Positions 8,196-16,594 of a stretch of DNA of 27,263 nt are shown here, in pieces (the stretch's first letter is position 1; each line of letters opens with the position of its first letter). The notes under the pieces are model-generated. The model worked only from the letters and a program-made list of their open reading frames with translations, searched no databases and had not been told where the DNA came from. The stretch is from Lachnospiraceae bacterium UBA3638. GTDB taxonomy: Bacteria > Bacillota > Clostridia > Lachnospirales > Lachnospiraceae. The position numbers were made by a program, and so were the translations under genes. The stretch is taken from NCBI GenBank assembly GCA_002373595.1, contig DFKT01000049.1:1-27263 (forward strand), read 5' to 3'.

Positions 8196-9685
8196 ACCTT
8201 ACTATAGGTGAGATAGCAGGAGCTGCCGGCGGCGAAGTACATATTTCGGCCGGTGATACAGAGAAGAAAGTATCATGTGTGGTCATAGATTCGAGGATCG
8301 TTTCCGAGGGCGGAGTATTTATCGCCGCGCCCGGTGAGAAGACCGACGGCCACAAATACATCGAGGGTGTGCTTGAAAAGAAAGCATCTCTTATCATATG
8401 CGAGAAAACTCCCGAGGAAGTCGAAAAAGAATATGGACTGTCTTCTTCAAAGTGGGGAAGCTATATCGTTGTAGAGGATGCGTACGAGGCGCTCAGAAAT
8501 ATCGCAAGCACATACAGGGATAAGCTCACGATACCGGTCGTCGGAATAACCGGCAGTGTGGGAAAGACCAGCACCAAAGAGTTTATCGCAGGTACATTGT
8601 CCGCAAAATACAATGTGCTCAAAACAGAAGGCAATTACAACAATACAATAGGAGTTCCTCTTACGATACTGAAAGTACGTGAGGAGCATACGGCAGCAGT
8701 CATTGAAATGGGAATAAGTGAATTTGGTGAGATGACTGTGCTCGCAGGTATCGCCAAACCTGACATTGCCGTCATAACCAATATAGGAGAGTGTCATCTT
8801 GAAAACCTGGGAGACAGGGACGGTGTCTTAAAGGCAAAGACAGAGATCTTTAAGTCTCTTTCACCCAAAGGGAAGGCAGTGCTCTATGCCGGGGATGACA
8901 AATTAAGAACGGTCACTCTTGACGGTGAGAGAACGGTGCATTTCTTTGGCTTTGATCATGCTGTTGCCGGAGAACCCGATGAAGCCGACGAAGTAAAACG
9001 GGACGTTTTAATCTCTGCGATCATCAAAGAAGACATATCCGGCAGTGATATAAAACTGAGACTTCCGGGAGACGCAGATGCGGAAGTGCATGTGCCTATG
9101 CCCGGACGACATATGATGATAAATGCCGCGGCAGCTGCAACGGTCGGATGCCTCCTAGGATTGTCAAAGGACGAGATAAGAGACGGTATCGGCAGCGTGA
9201 CAGATGCAGCCGGAAGGAACAGATTTGTAAAGACGGATAAATTGACGATACTTGATGACTGCTATAATGCGAATCCGGCATCCATGAGAAGTTCTATCGA
9301 TCTTCTTATGAAGACGGAAGGAGGACACGTACTCATACTCGGAGACATGTTTGAACTGGGAGCAGATACCGCGAAGCTCCATGCCGGAGTGGGTGAGTAT
9401 GCGGCCGCATCAGGTGCTGACATCATTATCTTCATAGGGGATCTGTCGGCAAACGCATTCAGGGCATGTGAAGAACAACTCTCAAAGCAGAGTATGTCAT
9501 CATCGGACAATGCGCAGTCATCCAAAACCGGCCGGATCACAGAGCATTACAAAACCAAGGAAGACTTCCTTGGCGTGCTTGCAAATAAAAAAGACGCCTT
9601 ACTTCCGAACGGTTCGTCCGTACTCGTAAAGGCGTCCCATGGTATGCATTTTGAGGAGATCGTGGAAGCATTGAAGGCTCTCTGA
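8192..9685 (+). CDS. murF: UDP-N-acetylmuramoyl-tripeptide--D-alanyl-D-alanine ligase
   Basis: Adds the D-Ala-D-Ala dipeptide to the UDP-MurNAc-tripeptide, the last cytoplasmic step of the pentapeptide precursor. The 497-residue protein has the Mur ligase order: N-terminal substrate domain, ATP loop GITGSVGKTS (residues 118-127), GNYNNTIGVPLTIL, the lysine region KAKTEIFKSL, then DDCYNANPASMRSS and LGDMFELG in the C-terminal domain. A low-complexity Ser/Lys/Gln stretch around residues 433-452 (KQSMSSSDNAQSSK) is not usual in the family and is probably a surface loop. The ATG overlaps the ddl stop (ATGA), showing translational coupling with the enzyme that supplies its substrate. The end faces plsC across only 18 bases with no visible terminator. 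Confidence 0.96.
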   Translation: MNLTIGEIAGAAGGEVHISAGDTEKKVSCVVIDSRIVSEGGVFIAAPGEKTDGHKYIEGVLEKKASLIICEKTPEEVEKEYGLSSSKWGSYIVVEDAYEALRNIASTYRDKLTIPVVGITGSVGKTSTKEFIAGTLSAKYNVLKTEGNYNNTIGVPLTILKVREEHTAAVIEMGISEFGEMTVLAGIAKPDIAVITNIGECHLENLGDRDGVLKAKTEIFKSLSPKGKAVLYAGDDKLRTVTLDGERTVHFFGFDHAVAGEPDEADEVKRDVLISAIIKEDISGSDIKLRLPGDADAEVHVPMPGRHMMINAAAAATVGCLLGLSKDEIRDGIGSVTDAAGRNRFVKTDKLTILDDCYNANPASMRSSIDLLMKTEGGHVLILGDMFELGADTAKLHAGVGEYAAASGADIIIFIGDLSANAFRACEEQLSKQSMSSSDNAQSSKTGRITEHYKTKEDFLGVLANKKDALLPNGSSVLVKASHGMHFEEIVEALKAL

Positions 9686-9703
9686 TATCAGACTTAAGGA
9701 ATT

Positions 9704-10450
9704 TTATTCCGCGCTCTTTCCTGTATTTTTAAGATATGTCTCGTGGATGATATTTCCGACATAAGCACCGATGTTTTTCTGATCATCCTTTTCAAGTTCG
9801 CTGTAGATCACGGGTTTGCCAAATTCAACGGTAACCCGTGTTTTTTTAATCCTAGGCAGGTGAGCCTCGAATGCATTCTCCGTTCCGGAGACGGTTACCG
9901 GAATAATGGGTGCTCCGGATTTGGTCGCTATCTTGAAGCTTCCGTTGTGAATCGGAAGGAGTTCGTCGTCGGTGTAATCCCTCTTACGGGTACCCTCAGG
10001 ATAGACGAAGATGGAGACGCCGTTCTTGATATAGTCGATCGATTTTAATATCATCTCTGCGCCCGCTCTCGTTGAGGAACGGTCGAGGAAGAGGCAGTGG
10101 AGAAGTGCCATCCAGATATTGAAAAGGGGAGCCTTCTTCATTTCCTTCTTGGCGATGAATCCAGTCGGCCCCTTGACGAGGGGATAGCAGGTCACTATAT
10201 CGAAGTAGCTGCGGTGATTGCTCACATAGAGGACGGCGGTGTCGTCAGGTATATTTTCACGGCCGATCACATTCACCTTTGTTCCCGAGAAAAACATCAG
10301 GATATGCCATCCGAAATTTACAATGGCCAGGGACATCCTGTCACCGGTCTTTTTGTTTATGCGCTCAGTGATATAGCATATGAGCATGAGAGGAACGGTA
10401 AGTATCAGGAACAAAAATATAAAGAGAATAACAAGTATAAGTCTTATCAT
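9704..10450 (-). CDS. plsC: 1-acyl-sn-glycerol-3-phosphate acyltransferase family protein
   Basis: Likely transfers a fatty acyl group to lysophosphatidic acid in phospholipid synthesis at the membrane. The 248-residue protein starts with a strongly hydrophobic segment (residues 3-27). The acyltransferase motifs are present: NHRSYFD with His79 and Asp84, then FVYPEGTR at 148-155 and the hydrophobic PIIPVTVSG. AAGGAG lies 6 bases before the ATG. It is transcribed towards murF and divergently from the EAL gene. It could act on another acceptor, since the family is broad, but the motif set is that of PlsC. Confidence 0.88.
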   Translation of the reverse strand: MIRLILVILFIFLFLILTVPLMLICYITERINKKTGDRMSLAIVNFGWHILMFFSGTKVNVIGRENIPDDTAVLYVSNHRSYFDIVTCYPLVKGPTGFIAKKEMKKAPLFNIWMALLHCLFLDRSSTRAGAEMILKSIDYIKNGVSIFVYPEGTRKRDYTDDELLPIHNGSFKIATKSGAPIIPVTVSGTENAFEAHLPRIKKTRVTVEFGKPVIYSELEKDDQKNIGAYVGNIIHETYLKNTGKSAE

Positions 10451-10481
10451 AAAAATCTCCTTGGCGCCTTACAACGCGTTC

Positions 10482-10510
10482 ATTATAGCATTATCTCGCC
10501 ATAAAAGATA
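10482..10510 (-). promoter_or_regulatory. Probable promoter of plsC (extended -10)
   Basis: On the minus strand TGCTATAAT places a perfect -10 (complement of 10482-10487) with the TGN extension; the -35 region is poor. It lies about 32 bases before the plsC start. Confidence 0.5.
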
Positions 10511-10573
10511 TAAAAAGATCGGAGAATCCATAAGATATAGTGGTATTGGTCTGCTCATGTACTCTATATTGTA

Positions 10574-10603
10574 CTGACATAAAGAAGTGTAAAATGGTAT
10601 AAT
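10574..10603 (+). promoter_or_regulatory. Promoter of the EAL/beta-helix gene
   Basis: TATAAT at 10598-10603 preceded by TGG (extended -10), with CTGACA at 10574-10579 as -35 and an 18-base spacer. The transcript leader of about 55 bases contains GGGCAGGGAAGCCC and the palindrome CCCGATCGGG (10630-10650), which could form small hairpins just before the GGAGG at 10654-10658. Confidence 0.68.
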
Positions 10604-10664
10604 ATACAAGTTCTTTACTAACCGAACAGGGCAGGGAAGCCCGATCGGGACCCGGAGGTTTTTG

Positions 10665-13325
10665 ATGACAAAGACGAGATTGGTCGTCCTGACCGACACG
10701 AGTTGTGATGATAAGAACGGATTTATAGAATCTTTCAGAAAACAGGCTGCGGCAAATGATTGTGATGTGCTCATAATGCCCAGAGTCGGAAAGATCGCAG
10801 GGTTTGAGATCTTTTCATACTTAGAGGGAGTGAAGGCTGCCGGAATATGCGTAGATCCGGGCGAGGAGATCACCAGAGATTATGTGGACAGCCGCAATAA
10901 CCTGCCTATCGTATATGCCACGGGGCTTTCGGGCGAGGTATGCGCTCAGGAGCTTTTGGCGAGACTCGGATTGATGGATATCAAGAAGCCGTCATCCAAG
11001 AACACCAAGAAGATCCTTTCTGCCGGTGGTGCGGATAAAAATTTCCATAATGACATAAGAGAATATCTTTCTAAGGTGACCGCTGTCGATACATTGGAGG
11101 AAGCGGGTATTCTTACTGCGCAGTATTCCGAGAAAATGTTCCCGGGATGGCATGTCTCCATATATCACAACGGAAACCTCCCGAGAAACCCGGATGAGAG
11201 TTTTCCGCCTCTTGCTGTATATTACTATTTATTCAAAGAGTCGGATTATTACGCACTTGCTGTATGCGATGGCCCGGGTATGCCGGGAGAAGACTTCAGA
11301 ATGTGGATCGCGGTTGCGGATATAGCACTTTGTCATGTGCGTGAGCTATTGTCCGGCAGAAACGGTCGCATGAATCTCGAAGCAGCGATGCGTTCGTTCG
11401 GTGAGAGACCTGAGGATGAGACTGTTAACGGCCGTATCAGGCAGCTGAGCGCCAAGGAAAAGGATGAGCTGGATAAGGTTAAGAAGATCCTCGACAGCAA
11501 TCTCCTCACATACCACTTCCAGCCAATAGTCAGTGCTGAGACGGGTGAGATCGTTTCTTATGAAGCACTGATGAGACCTCGCGCGGGTGCGGGACTTGAC
11601 GGTATCATCCCTTATCATATCCTCAAGTACGCAGAGGTCATGGGAAGGCTCGGAGATGTCGAGAAAGCTACTTTCCTTAATGTCATGTCCATTATGAGAG
11701 AGAGAGGCTCTGATATAGGGGAGAGAAAGATCTTCATCAACAGTATCCCCGGTGCGAGACTTCTTCCGGATGATTATGTTGATATAGAAGCTGAGCTTTG
11801 GAAGCATACGGGACATATCGTAGTGGAGATGACCGAGCAGACCGAAGCGGATGCCGAGAGACTCAAGGCTATAAAGAAGCGTTATGAGAAACTCGGAATA
11901 GACATCGCACTGGATGATTACGGAACCGGATACTCCAATATCGTAAATCTCCTTCAGTATGTTCCGAAGTATGTAAAGATAGACAGGTCTCTCCTTGCGG
12001 GTATCGAGAGACATCCCAAGAAAAAGAGATTCGTTAAAGATATCATAGATTTCTGCCACGACAACGGCATCCTGGCACTTGCGGAGGGTGTTGAGACCTG
12101 GCGTGAGCTGCGCATGGTCATCAGCCTCGGAGCGGATCTCATACAGGGATTCTATGTTGCAAAGCCGACCCCCGAGATCATCTTCGAGATCGACGGAGAT
12201 ATCAAGAGAGAGATAGTCAGATATCAGGGAGAATATCAGGCGGGCAGAGAGCAGCCTACGTACGAGACAGACGAGATGGGCAGACTCAATCTGCAGACTC
12301 TCGACAAGTCGCAGTACAGCTGTATCAATGTCGGCAGAGGAGATGATCCTCAGACGGATGTTGTACTTGCCGGAGAACCCGAAGTCAGATACAACGCACA
12401 TATCGATGTGGCAGCAGGATACAAGGGAAGCATTACGCTTGAGAATGTACACCTTTTCGGATCGGGCGGAAAGCCGAGCATTGCTGTCGGCGAGAACTGC
12501 GATCTGAAACTTATACTTATCGGTGATAACAGACTTGAGAAGGGATGCATCTGCGTTCCTGACGGATCGAAGCTCACCGTAGGAGGTGCAGGAAATCTCT
12601 CGATATCTGTAGATATCGAGGAGTCCTACGGTATAGGAAATGATCTCGCTTCTAAACACGGCGACCTGTACTTCGAACAGGACGGAACCATCAATATCGT
12701 GGTAAACGGCAAATCGGGTATATGTATCGGATCCGGACTCGGCGGATGCATAGAGCTCAACCATGGAAAATACAATCTGGAAGTTAACTGCGAAAACGGT
12801 GTGGCGCTCGGTTCGTACAACGGAAACGGATCTGTTACCATACAGAACTGTGAGCTTAATGTCGGCATAGCGGTCACCAGAGGCGTAGGTATCGGATCCG
12901 TAGAGCACGATGCAAACATCCTCGTCTCTCATTCTTCGGTCAAGGCGAATGTCGAAGGAACGGAGGTCGTTACCTTCGGTACCATTGGCGGTGCGACTGC
13001 GAATGTGACATTTATGGACGCGAGCGTAAACTGCTCGCTCCGCGGAGAATATATCATCGGAATGGGTGCACTCGGCGGCAAGACCAATTACAAGCAGGAG
13101 AGAGTAACACTCAGAATTACCGGAAACGGTTCGCATGCTCTTGCGTACGGCGGCTACAGCGAGGAGGTATGGATCGATATCGTCGATTCCGATACCGCCA
13201 TTGACATCTATACGGCTATTCAGAAGGACACCATGGCGCCCGAAGGCAATATGCATATCAAGCACGGAAAGAACAAGTTCACCATCAACGGTTACCCGTA
13301 CCATCATACCGTTGACTATGAGTAA
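10665..13325 (+). CDS. EAL-domain cyclic-di-GMP phosphodiesterase fused to a beta-helix-like C-terminus
   Basis: An 886-residue protein. Residues 1-265 form an N-terminal region I do not recognise. An EAL phosphodiesterase domain follows (about 268-515): YEALMRP with Glu300, FINSIPG, VEMTEQTEAD, DDYGTGYSN with Asp417-Asp418, YVKIDRSL, LAEGVET with Glu474 and QGFYVAKP. The main metal and catalytic residues are therefore present, so cyclic-di-GMP hydrolysis to pGpG is likely. Residues 540-886 are Gly/Asn-rich repeats of short beta strands (for example GSITLENVHLFGSGGKPSI and GVALGSYNGNGSVTIQNCEL), like a right-handed beta-helix of the carbohydrate-binding Cthe_2159 type. There is no signal peptide or membrane segment, so this beta-helix should be cytoplasmic, which is odd. 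ATG at 10665 has GGAGG 6 bases upstream; the TTG at 10662 is too close. A small membrane-protein gene follows after 15 bases. Confidence 0.85.
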   Translation: MTKTRLVVLTDTSCDDKNGFIESFRKQAAANDCDVLIMPRVGKIAGFEIFSYLEGVKAAGICVDPGEEITRDYVDSRNNLPIVYATGLSGEVCAQELLARLGLMDIKKPSSKNTKKILSAGGADKNFHNDIREYLSKVTAVDTLEEAGILTAQYSEKMFPGWHVSIYHNGNLPRNPDESFPPLAVYYYLFKESDYYALAVCDGPGMPGEDFRMWIAVADIALCHVRELLSGRNGRMNLEAAMRSFGERPEDETVNGRIRQLSAKEKDELDKVKKILDSNLLTYHFQPIVSAETGEIVSYEALMRPRAGAGLDGIIPYHILKYAEVMGRLGDVEKATFLNVMSIMRERGSDIGERKIFINSIPGARLLPDDYVDIEAELWKHTGHIVVEMTEQTEADAERLKAIKKRYEKLGIDIALDDYGTGYSNIVNLLQYVPKYVKIDRSLLAGIERHPKKKRFVKDIIDFCHDNGILALAEGVETWRELRMVISLGADLIQGFYVAKPTPEIIFEIDGDIKREIVRYQGEYQAGREQPTYETDEMGRLNLQTLDKSQYSCINVGRGDDPQTDVVLAGEPEVRYNAHIDVAAGYKGSITLENVHLFGSGGKPSIAVGENCDLKLILIGDNRLEKGCICVPDGSKLTVGGAGNLSISVDIEESYGIGNDLASKHGDLYFEQDGTINIVVNGKSGICIGSGLGGCIELNHGKYNLEVNCENGVALGSYNGNGSVTIQNCELNVGIAVTRGVGIGSVEHDANILVSHSSVKANVEGTEVVTFGTIGGATANVTFMDASVNCSLRGEYIIGMGALGGKTNYKQERVTLRITGNGSHALAYGGYSEEVWIDIVDSDTAIDIYTAIQKDTMAPEGNMHIKHGKNKFTINGYPYHHTVDYE

Positions 13326-13340
13326 GATCGGAGGATCGTT

Positions 13341-13823
13341 ATGGAAAAGAAGATGAAAAAGATAGGGTTACTGATGAACCTGTGCATGGGTATCACACTC
13401 AGTTTCTTCCTTTCTCTTGCGGGCACGCTGACTTCGGGACACTTCGCAGTACCCGAATGGCTCATCAGCTTCGGTATAAGTGCGGTCATCAGTATCATTA
13501 TAGGTTTCATCGTACCTATGAAGAAGATAAATGATGCTATTGAGAAGCGCCCGGGATGTGAACCGGGTAAGCTCACCACCAGATTGGTCGAGAGCGCGAT
13601 ATCCGACCTCATCTATACCCCGATCCTGTCCCTTTGCATGGTCATCTTTGCACGCAGCAGGGCCCTGGCACACGGAGCACAGCTCCCGCCCTTCCTGATA
13701 ATGTATGCAAAATCCCTCCTTGTGACACTTGTTGTGGGATTTTTCCTGATATTGGTATTTACCCCGATATTCCTTAAAATACTGCTCAAAAAGAACGGGA
13801 TCGGCGGTCCGGTAGACAAATAA
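13341..13823 (+). CDS. Small integral membrane protein, four predicted segments
   Basis: A 160-residue protein with about four hydrophobic segments (near residues 8-29, 40-58, 85-102 and 115-145) in two similar halves, reminiscent of DUF2798-type proteins, though I would not insist on that family. GGAGG lies 6 bases before the ATG. It is 15 bases downstream of the EAL/beta-helix gene and so probably in its operon. Its last codons contain the -35 of the murA promoter. No function can be assigned. Confidence 0.72.
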   Translation: MEKKMKKIGLLMNLCMGITLSFFLSLAGTLTSGHFAVPEWLISFGISAVISIIIGFIVPMKKINDAIEKRPGCEPGKLTTRLVESAISDLIYTPILSLCMVIFARSRALAHGAQLPPFLIMYAKSLLVTLVVGFFLILVFTPIFLKILLKKNGIGGPVDK

Positions 13824-13841
13824 CACAAAATATGGTATAAA
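13813..13841 (+). promoter_or_regulatory. murA promoter inside the end of the upstream gene; likely leaderless
   Basis: TAGACA at 13813-13818, a 17-base spacer and TATAAA at 13836-13841 with a TGG extension make a near-consensus promoter. Transcription would start about 13848-13851, at or within a few bases of the murA ATG at 13851. There is no Shine-Dalgarno sequence before that ATG, which agrees with a leaderless message. Confidence 0.62.
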
Positions 13842-13850
13842 TAGTCTGTT

Positions 13851-15143
13851 ATGGAACAATATGTGATCAATGGCGGTACTCCGCTCGTGGGCGAAGTCGA
13901 GATAGGCGGTGCAAAAAATGCAGCGCTTCCCATATTGGCTGCGTCAATAATGACGGATGAGACCGTACATATAGATAATGTACCCGATGTGAGAGACGTC
14001 AATGTGCTTCTCACCGCTATGAGTCATATAGGCTCATTGATCAAGCATGACGGAAGACATCGTGTTACTATGAACTCCTCCAATATCCGCAATATGGTAG
14101 TGGAGGATGAGAATATCAAAAAGATCCGTGCGTCGTATTACCTGATCGGCGCTATGCTCGGTAAGTATAAGCACGCTGAAGTTACACTTCCCGGCGGATG
14201 TGATATAGGATGCAGGGCTATCGACCAGCATATCAAGGGATTCAGAGCTCTCGGAGCCGAGGTCTCACTCTCTCACGGAATGATCCGTACCAGAGCGGAG
14301 AAGCTGGTGGGCAGCCATATTTATATGGACGTTGTCAGTGTCGGAGCTACCATTAATATCATGATGGCGGCGTCGATGGCCGAAGGCAAGACGATCATAG
14401 AAAACGCAGCCAAGGAGCCCCATGTCGTAGATGTGGCCAACTTCCTCAACAGCTGCGGCGCCAATATCAAGGGCGCAGGAACCGATGTGATCAGGATCAA
14501 GGGTGTGAGCGTACTCCACGGAACGGATTATACGATCATTCCCGATCAGATAGAAGCCGGAACATATATGTTTGCGGCAGCAGTCACCAAGGGAGATGTC
14601 ACTGTCAAGAATGTCATCCCCAAGCATCTTGAGTCCATCTCCGCGAAGCTTATGGAGATCGGCTGTGAGGTTAAGGAAGAGGATGACTGCGTAAGGGTTG
14701 TATGTTCCGGTCCTTTGAAACACTCACATGTAAAGACACTTCCGTATCCCGGATTTCCCACGGATATGCAGCCCCAGATAACGGTGGCACTCGGACTTTC
14801 CGGCGGAACAAGTATCGTTACGGAGAGTATCTTCGAGAACAGATTTAAATATGTCGATGAACTTACTCGTATGGGAGCCAATATAAAGGTCGAAGGAAAT
14901 ACGGCGATCATAGACGGAGTACATAAGTACACAGGAGCCGGAATATCGGCACCCGACCTCAGAGCAGGAGCAGCACTTGTACTTGCGGCACTTGCGGCAG
15001 AAGGTGAGAGTCACTTGGACAATATCGCATATATCCAGAGAGGATATGAAGATTTCCATATCAAGCTTGCGGGACTCGGCGCACAGATAAAGATAGTCGA
15101 AGGCGAGCAGGATTATTCCAAGTTCAAGCTCATGACGGGTTGA
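13851..15143 (+). CDS. murA: UDP-N-acetylglucosamine 1-carboxyvinyltransferase
   Basis: Transfers enolpyruvate from PEP to UDP-GlcNAc, the first committed step of peptidoglycan synthesis. The 430-residue protein matches the family length. Lys22 in GGAKNAALPILA and Cys117 in LPGGCDIGCRAIDQH are present; the Cys is the residue that fosfomycin alkylates, so this copy has the sensitive form. IRASYYLIGAMLG and FPTDMQPQ are further family marks. Many Firmicutes carry two paralogues (murA and murZ), and I cannot tell which this is. No ribosome-binding sequence precedes the ATG. The stop TGA lies within TTGACA (15140-15145), which may itself be the -35 of the metK promoter. Confidence 0.95.
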   Translation: MEQYVINGGTPLVGEVEIGGAKNAALPILAASIMTDETVHIDNVPDVRDVNVLLTAMSHIGSLIKHDGRHRVTMNSSNIRNMVVEDENIKKIRASYYLIGAMLGKYKHAEVTLPGGCDIGCRAIDQHIKGFRALGAEVSLSHGMIRTRAEKLVGSHIYMDVVSVGATINIMMAASMAEGKTIIENAAKEPHVVDVANFLNSCGANIKGAGTDVIRIKGVSVLHGTDYTIIPDQIEAGTYMFAAAVTKGDVTVKNVIPKHLESISAKLMEIGCEVKEEDDCVRVVCSGPLKHSHVKTLPYPGFPTDMQPQITVALGLSGGTSIVTESIFENRFKYVDELTRMGANIKVEGNTAIIDGVHKYTGAGISAPDLRAGAALVLAALAAEGESHLDNIAYIQRGYEDFHIKLAGLGAQIKIVEGEQDYSKFKLMTG

Positions 15144-15192
15144 CACATAGGGTACCATGTAGTAGTTTATATACACAACAATTGCATAAGCT

Positions 15193-15293
15193 CTCTTATT
15201 CAGAGTCGGCGGAGATACATAGGATCTGTGATGCCGCGGCAACCCCTTATACAGGAAGGTGCCAACCTGAGCGAATCATTCGAACAATAAGAG
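15193..15293 (+). ncRNA. SAM-I (S-box) riboswitch aptamer
   Basis: The closing stem pairs CTCTTATT (15193-15200) with AATAAGAG (15286-15293). Inside are the conserved pieces of the class in the right order: AGAGTCGGCGGAGA, GATGCCGCGGCAACC, and GGAAGGTGCCAACCTG. Binding of S-adenosylmethionine stabilises this fold and lets the downstream terminator form, switching metK off when SAM is plentiful. Its place directly before metK agrees. Confidence 0.95.
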
Positions 15294-15312
15294 GATTGTA
15301 AATATGACGACG

Positions 15313-15345
15313 GTCCGCTTATTTTTGAAAGCGGGCTTTTTTATT
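15313..15345 (+). terminator. Riboswitch-controlled terminator (expression platform)
   Basis: GTCCGCTT (15313-15320) pairs with AAGCGGGC (15329-15336), followed at once by TTTTTTATTT. It stands 20 bases after the SAM-I aptamer and 58 bases before metK, the usual transcription-attenuation layout. Confidence 0.9.
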
Positions 15346-15403
15346 TCGATCGATCAATTGAGAGCAGATGCGCATTGGAGCACAGCTCCGGAAAGGAAAC
15401 AGT

Positions 15404-16591
15404 ATGGACAAGAGAATCTTCACTTCAGAGTCTGTAACCGAGGGACATCCCGACAAAATCTGCGACGCAGTATCGGATGCGATCCTTGATGCCATGATAG
15501 CACAGGATCCCATGAGCCGTGTTGCGTGCGAGACCGCAACCTGCACGGGATTCATCCTCGTAACCGGTGAGATCACCACCAAAGCAAACGTTGATATCCA
15601 GGATATAGTCAGAAAGACTGTTACCGAGATCGGATATGATTCTTCCGAGAAGGGATTTGACGGAAATACCTGCGCAGTATTCGTTGCGCTGGATAAGCAG
15701 TCACCCGACATCGCAATGGGTGTCGACAAGGCTCTTGAAGCAAGAGAGAATCAGATGACGGATGAGCAGCTCGAAGCAATCGGTGCAGGCGACCAGGGAA
15801 TGATGTTTGGTTTTGCTACCAATGAGACCGAGGAGTTTATGCCCTATCCCATCTCTCTCGCACACAAGCTTACTCACAAGCTTACCGAAGTAAGAAAGAA
15901 CGGAACACTTGCTTATCTCCGCGCAGACGGAAAGAGCCAGGTGTCCGTAGAGTATGATGAGAACGGCAAGCCCGTCAGACTTGACGCAGTTGTCATTTCT
16001 ACCCAGCATGATGAGAAGGTCACCCAGGAGCAGATCCATGAGGATATCAAGAAGTATGTACTTGACCCCGTACTTCCCGCAAACATGGTAGATGCCAATA
16101 CCAAGATCTTTATTAATCCCACCGGACGCTTCGTAATAGGCGGACCTAACGGAGATGCAGGTCTTACCGGAAGAAAGATCATCGTTGATACCTACGGCGG
16201 ATATGCAAGACACGGCGGCGGAGCTTTCTCCGGAAAGGATTGCACCAAGGTAGACAGAAGCGCAGCTTATGCCGCAAGATACGTCGCCAAGAATATCGTA
16301 GCAGCAGGACTTGCCGATAAGTGTGAGATCCAGCTTTCATATGCTATCGGTGTTGCGCAGCCCACTTCCATCATGGTAGATACTTTCGGAACCGGCAAGG
16401 TATCCGACGAGAAGCTTGTTGAGATCGTTCGCAAGCACTTCGATCTTCGTCCCGCAGGTATTATCAAGATGCTCGATCTGCGCAGACCTATCTACAGAGC
16501 AACCGCAGCATACGGACATTTTGGACGCACGGATGTTAAACTCCCTTGGGAGAATACCGACAAGGCAGCTGAGCTTAAGAAGGAAATCTAA
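15404..16591 (+). CDS. metK: S-adenosylmethionine synthase
   Basis: Makes SAM from methionine and ATP. The 395-residue protein has the family signatures: GHPDK at residues 14-18, [12 protein letters not shown], and the glycine-rich [19 protein letters not shown]. The ATG at 15404 is chosen over the in-frame ATG at 15368 because GGAAAGGAAAC lies just before it and the N-terminus [14 protein letters not shown] aligns with the family. Its expression should be governed by the SAM-I riboswitch upstream. The glf gene starts 3 bases after the stop and so is probably in the same transcript. Confidence 0.97.
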   Translation: MDKRIFTSESVTEGHPDKICDAVSDAILDAMIAQDPMSRVACETATCTGFILVTGEITTKANVDIQDIVRKTVTEIGYDSSEKGFDGNTCAVFVALDKQSPDIAMGVDKALEARENQMTDEQLEAIGAGDQGMMFGFATNETEEFMPYPISLAHKLTHKLTEVRKNGTLAYLRADGKSQVSVEYDENGKPVRLDAVVISTQHDEKVTQEQIHEDIKKYVLDPVLPANMVDANTKIFINPTGRFVIGGPNGDAGLTGRKIIVDTYGGYARHGGGAFSGKDCTKVDRSAAYAARYVAKNIVAAGLADKCEIQLSYAIGVAQPTSIMVDTFGTGKVSDEKLVEIVRKHFDLRPAGIIKMLDLRRPIYRATAAYGHFGRTDVKLPWENTDKAAELKKEI

Positions 16592-16594
16592 AAC

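Noticed and set aside
11346..13307. A 653-codon open frame on the minus strand opposite the EAL/beta-helix gene
   Set aside because: It has no ribosome site or recognisable domain and lies wholly opposite a gene with clear EAL motifs. Codon bias of the real gene explains the lack of stops.
15304..15489. A 61-codon open frame starting before metK
   Set aside because: It runs through the riboswitch terminator and into metK in another frame and has no family resemblance.
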